This document shows positions 62,229-64,000 of a DNA stretch of 64,000 bases, piece after piece. The translations under genes were made by a program, and so were the position numbers. The notes under the pieces are model-generated. The model was not told the origin of the DNA. It ran no database searches and saw only the letters and a list, made by a program, of their open reading frames with translations. Positions within the stretch are counted from its first letter, which is position 1. Each line of letters starts with the position of its first letter. Origin of the DNA: CAYUVH01 sp964448135 (GTDB lineage: Bacteria > Verrucomicrobiota > Verrucomicrobiia > Limisphaerales > UBA8199); NCBI GenBank assembly GCA_964448135.1, contig CAYUVH010000041.1:48154-112153 (forward strand). The letters are read 5' to 3'.

Positions 62229-63029
62229 TTACCGGACCAATGAAGTGAATTGAACTTGTTTGCGCGCAAGATTTATCCATTGAATCGCGCGCAGAGGACT
62301 CGCGCCGAGCAGGCAGCGCAGTTGGCGCTGATAGTCCTCCATTCCCTCGGTGAGCGCCGTGACGCGAAAAGCGGTTTCTGCATTGAGGAGGTTAAAATGC
62401 TGCTTTCCCAGGCTGACGCTGCTTCGGACGAGGGGAACCAACTGAACGACCTGAGCTTCGCCTCCGGCAAAATGGATAAGGGCTTCCGTGTAGAGCGCTA
62501 CATCCAGCCAGCCTCCCCAGTCTTCGAGCATGGCGAGGAGGTTCTCGCGGAAAATCCGATCGGTTTGATCCCGCTCCTGCCAGGCACGGGTGTGGACTTC
62601 AAACTGGCGCCGCTCTGGAAGGGTGAGCGTTGTGTTGATAAATCGCGATTCGACCTGGGCTGGCCGAAAATTGATCAGTTTGCCATGGTTTGCCTCACGC
62701 AGAAAAAGATAGTTGAGCAACTGCGCCTCGTGTTCACCCACCAGCCGGAGAGAAGTCTTGAGTTCATAGATTCCTGCGTTGGCGACGACCAAATCAAGAT
62801 AGTATGTTTTTGTGAAATCACGGCAGGTGACCGTGACGGGAACCTCGGTTCGTGCGGGCACATCCGCGGCCTGCAGGCGGGCGGCCAGATCGTTCTGATA
62901 GATTTGTTCCTCGCACAGCCGTCCCAGCTGATTCTGGCACTCGAATGCATGGCGCATGACAACGTAGTCGAGCTGCGCAAATTCCTCCTGTCGGATCGGG
63001 CTCAAGGAAAACGGACTGGTAATGGGCAT
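62229..63029 (-). CDS. GxxExxY family protein with a C-terminal extension
   Basis: 266 residues. The N-terminal ~135 residues match the GxxExxY family: RHAFECQNQLGRLCEEQIYQ (here the motif reads LxxExxY, so the first glycine is shifted), TKTYYLDLVVANAGIYELKTS with the D...E-x-K pattern of PD-(D/E)xK nuclease folds, and HEAQLLNYLFLREANHGKLINF. The other half (from about 136) is an extra region without a motif that I recognise. The family's biochemical role is not settled. It is enclosed by inverted repeats, and its start region is duplicated at 63797-63990. Confidence 0.85.
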   Translation of the reverse strand: MPITSPFSLSPIRQEEFAQLDYVVMRHAFECQNQLGRLCEEQIYQNDLAARLQAADVPARTEVPVTVTCRDFTKTYYLDLVVANAGIYELKTSLRLVGEHEAQLLNYLFLREANHGKLINFRPAQVESRFINTTLTLPERRQFEVHTRAWQERDQTDRIFRENLLAMLEDWGGWLDVALYTEALIHFAGGEAQVVQLVPLVRSSVSLGKQHFNLLNAETAFRVTALTEGMEDYQRQLRCLLGASPLRAIQWINLARKQVQFTSLVR

Positions 63030-63144
63030 GATGAGAGTCAGAAAAATGGGGTCAGAAACATGAGAAGGAAATCCTTTTTCATCACGTCGGACGCAAATTT
63101 GTCAGGTCATTGCTTACGGGGATCAAGGGAGCGGGGTTCCCCAT
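62951..63144. repeat. Duplicated segment, copy 1 (start of GxxExxY gene and its upstream region)
   Basis: 194 nt repeated at 63797-63990 with four mismatches and no gaps (offset 846 nt). It covers the first 26 codons of the GxxExxY gene, the inverted repeat and about 80 nt beyond. No further gene lies between 63030 and 63248. Confidence 0.9.
63038..63062 (-). repeat. Right inverted repeat flanking the GxxExxY gene
   Basis: 25 nt, inverted partner of 62196-62220 (two mismatches), just 9 nt upstream of the GxxExxY start codon. It is contained in the duplicated segment. Confidence 0.75.
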
Positions 63145-63248
63145 CCGCCCCCAGCCAGGCGAAGACGGGCCTGCCGCGTCGGAGCGGAGCGAAGACGGGA
63201 GAGCCCCATTCGTGACAGTTGATCAGGGCCATAAGGTGGGGAGCCGGG

Positions 63249-63680
63249 CTATTCCTCGTCGTCGTCGTTGAAAGATTTGCCCGTCAGCGCGGTGAGGGCG
63301 GAAAGAAATTGATCGAAAGGGCAGCCCGGCGGGCATTCCATCCCGATTGACCCAGGATAACAATTGCTCCCGTAGCACTGAACCCTTCGCCCCTCATGCT
63401 CCAACTCCAACTCCCACTGGCACCCATCCAGCACGTCGCTTTCGTATTTCGGAAGCCATTTCCAAACGCCGATACGATCCACCTCCTGCCAGAACTGAAG
63501 CCATTGGTTCGCAGTTGGCTGGACGATTTGTGGTTCGGAAATCGGACAAGGCCCCTCAGCCGACCGACAGAGCAGCCGGCCGCGGTCGAGATCGACTTCG
63601 TCGTAGCCGCTGAAAAAGCTGCCGATGGAGAAGTGGAGGCGGGCCGCTGGTTGAGTGCCCGCTGGTAAATTGTCGGACAT
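63249..63680 (-). CDS. Hypothetical protein, 143 residues
   Basis: I do not recognise this gene. No signal peptide or membrane helix. The protein is acidic, with many tryptophans (WLQFWQEVDRIGVWKWLPKYE, DGCQWELELEHEG) and four cysteines in its second half (CYGSNCYPGSIGMECPPGCPF); it ends in a DDDEE tail. The W-x-W...Y...DGxxW...G-x-N-x-YP pattern recalls small cytoplasmic proteins of unknown function seen in Verrucomicrobia and Planctomycetes, some of which lie in variable regions. It is between the two copies of the duplicated segment and directly after the small chimeric reading frame at 63699-63875. Confidence 0.65.
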   Translation of the reverse strand: MSDNLPAGTQPAARLHFSIGSFFSGYDEVDLDRGRLLCRSAEGPCPISEPQIVQPTANQWLQFWQEVDRIGVWKWLPKYESDVLDGCQWELELEHEGRRVQCYGSNCYPGSIGMECPPGCPFDQFLSALTALTGKSFNDDDEE

Positions 63681-63698
63681 GGTGTGCTTTCGACCACT

Positions 63699-63875
63699 TC
63701 AGGCTCCGACCGGCAGCCCCATCCCGTTTCCAAACTCCCGCGGCAACCGCTTGTAAAGTCCGTATCGCTCGCGTTTAAGCCAGCCGGAGGTCCAAAGGCG
63801 CATGACAACGTATTCGAGCTGCGCAAATTCCTCTTGTCGGATCGGTCTCAAGGAAAACGGACTGGTAATGGGCAT
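63699..63875 (-). pseudogene. Truncated GxxExxY start fused to unrelated codons
   Basis: 58 codons. The first 26 (MPITSPFSL...QEEFAQLEYVVMR) are the same as the start of the GxxExxY protein at 62229 apart from two changes (S10R, D21E). At the edge of the duplicated DNA the sequence switches to LWTSGWLKRERYGLYKRLPR and stops. Most likely a remnant made by the duplication; a small expressed fusion protein cannot be ruled out. It ends 18 nt before the start of the hypothetical gene. Confidence 0.7.
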
Positions 63876-63990
63876 GATGAGAGTCAGAAAAATGGGGTCA
63901 GAAACATGAGAAGGAAATCCTTTTTCATCACGTCGGACGCAAATTTGTCAGGTCATTGCTTACGGGGATCAAGGGAGCGGGCTTCCCCAT
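63797..63990. repeat. Duplicated segment, copy 2
   Basis: 194 nt, about 98 percent identical to 62951-63144. Only the start of the GxxExxY gene is present. The window ends 10 nt later, so whether a second full module follows cannot be seen. Confidence 0.9.
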
Positions 63991-64000
63991 ACTCTGTCCC

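Overview
The window looks like part of a chromosome of a GC-rich, Gram-negative bacterium, most likely a verrucomicrobium of the Pedosphaera/Limisphaera type. The evidence is gene style rather than a marker gene: a DUF1080 protein, a Tat-exported Gfo/Idh/MocA oxidoreductase, a heparinase II/III protein, DUF5069, a secreted protein with Ig-like and thrombospondin-type calcium repeats, a GxxExxY protein, and many 4-nt ATGA gene overlaps. No rRNA, tRNA, CRISPR array or insertion-sequence transposase was found.

Layout. 0-5 kb: protoporphyrin-type heme synthesis (partial hemC; then hemN, hemY/hemG and hemH as a coupled minus-strand operon). 5-12.5 kb: a minus-strand operon of an ADP-forming acyl-CoA synthetase/GNAT fusion, pyruvate:ferredoxin oxidoreductase and a dihydroorotate-dehydrogenase-like protein. 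12.7-26.5 kb: a first cytochrome region with an HAO-like octaheme cytochrome, two paralogous monoheme cytochromes, a tetraheme/FeS/NrfD quinol module (like CbcSTU of Geobacter), a NapC-type multiheme cytochrome, and two CbcL-like proteins (11 and 9 hemes joined to a cytochrome-b-like membrane domain), interrupted by SMR-transporter and heparinase genes. 26.6-28.2 kb: a PAS protein and a YciE-type ferritin-like protein. 28.3-40.6 kb: an eight-gene minus-strand operon encoding an NHL lipoprotein, a 15-heme lipoprotein, an outer-membrane beta-barrel, a second NHL lipoprotein, a 12-heme secreted cytochrome, a two-domain lipoprotein, and ResB and CcsA (system II cytochrome c maturation). 41.1-43.1 kb: a tetraheme cytochrome and hemA. 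43.5-54 kb: mixed genes (formylglycine-generating-enzyme-like, redoxin, DUF5069, FHA-receiver-PATAN, hydrolase, deoxyhypusine-synthase-like, M20 peptidase, Gfo/Idh/MocA, DUF1080). 54.2-59.3 kb: one 1687-residue secreted protein with a repeat stalk and a GH25 lysozyme domain. 59.5-64 kb: a Spy/CpxP-like protein, a membrane MutS-like ATPase, and a GxxExxY gene flanked by inverted repeats, with part of its start region duplicated nearby.

How it fits together. The window encodes about 70 CxxCH heme sites plus two CX3CH sites. The inner-membrane quinol modules (CbcSTU-like, CbcL-like, NapC-like), small periplasmic cytochromes, and a porin with two large cytochromes together outline a full route for electrons from the quinone pool to the outside of the cell. 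Heme synthesis genes and the heme-ligation machinery sit beside it, the latter in the same operon as the porin. This proposed extracellular electron transfer locus is the most interesting content of the window. It is inferred from gene content and order, not demonstrated.
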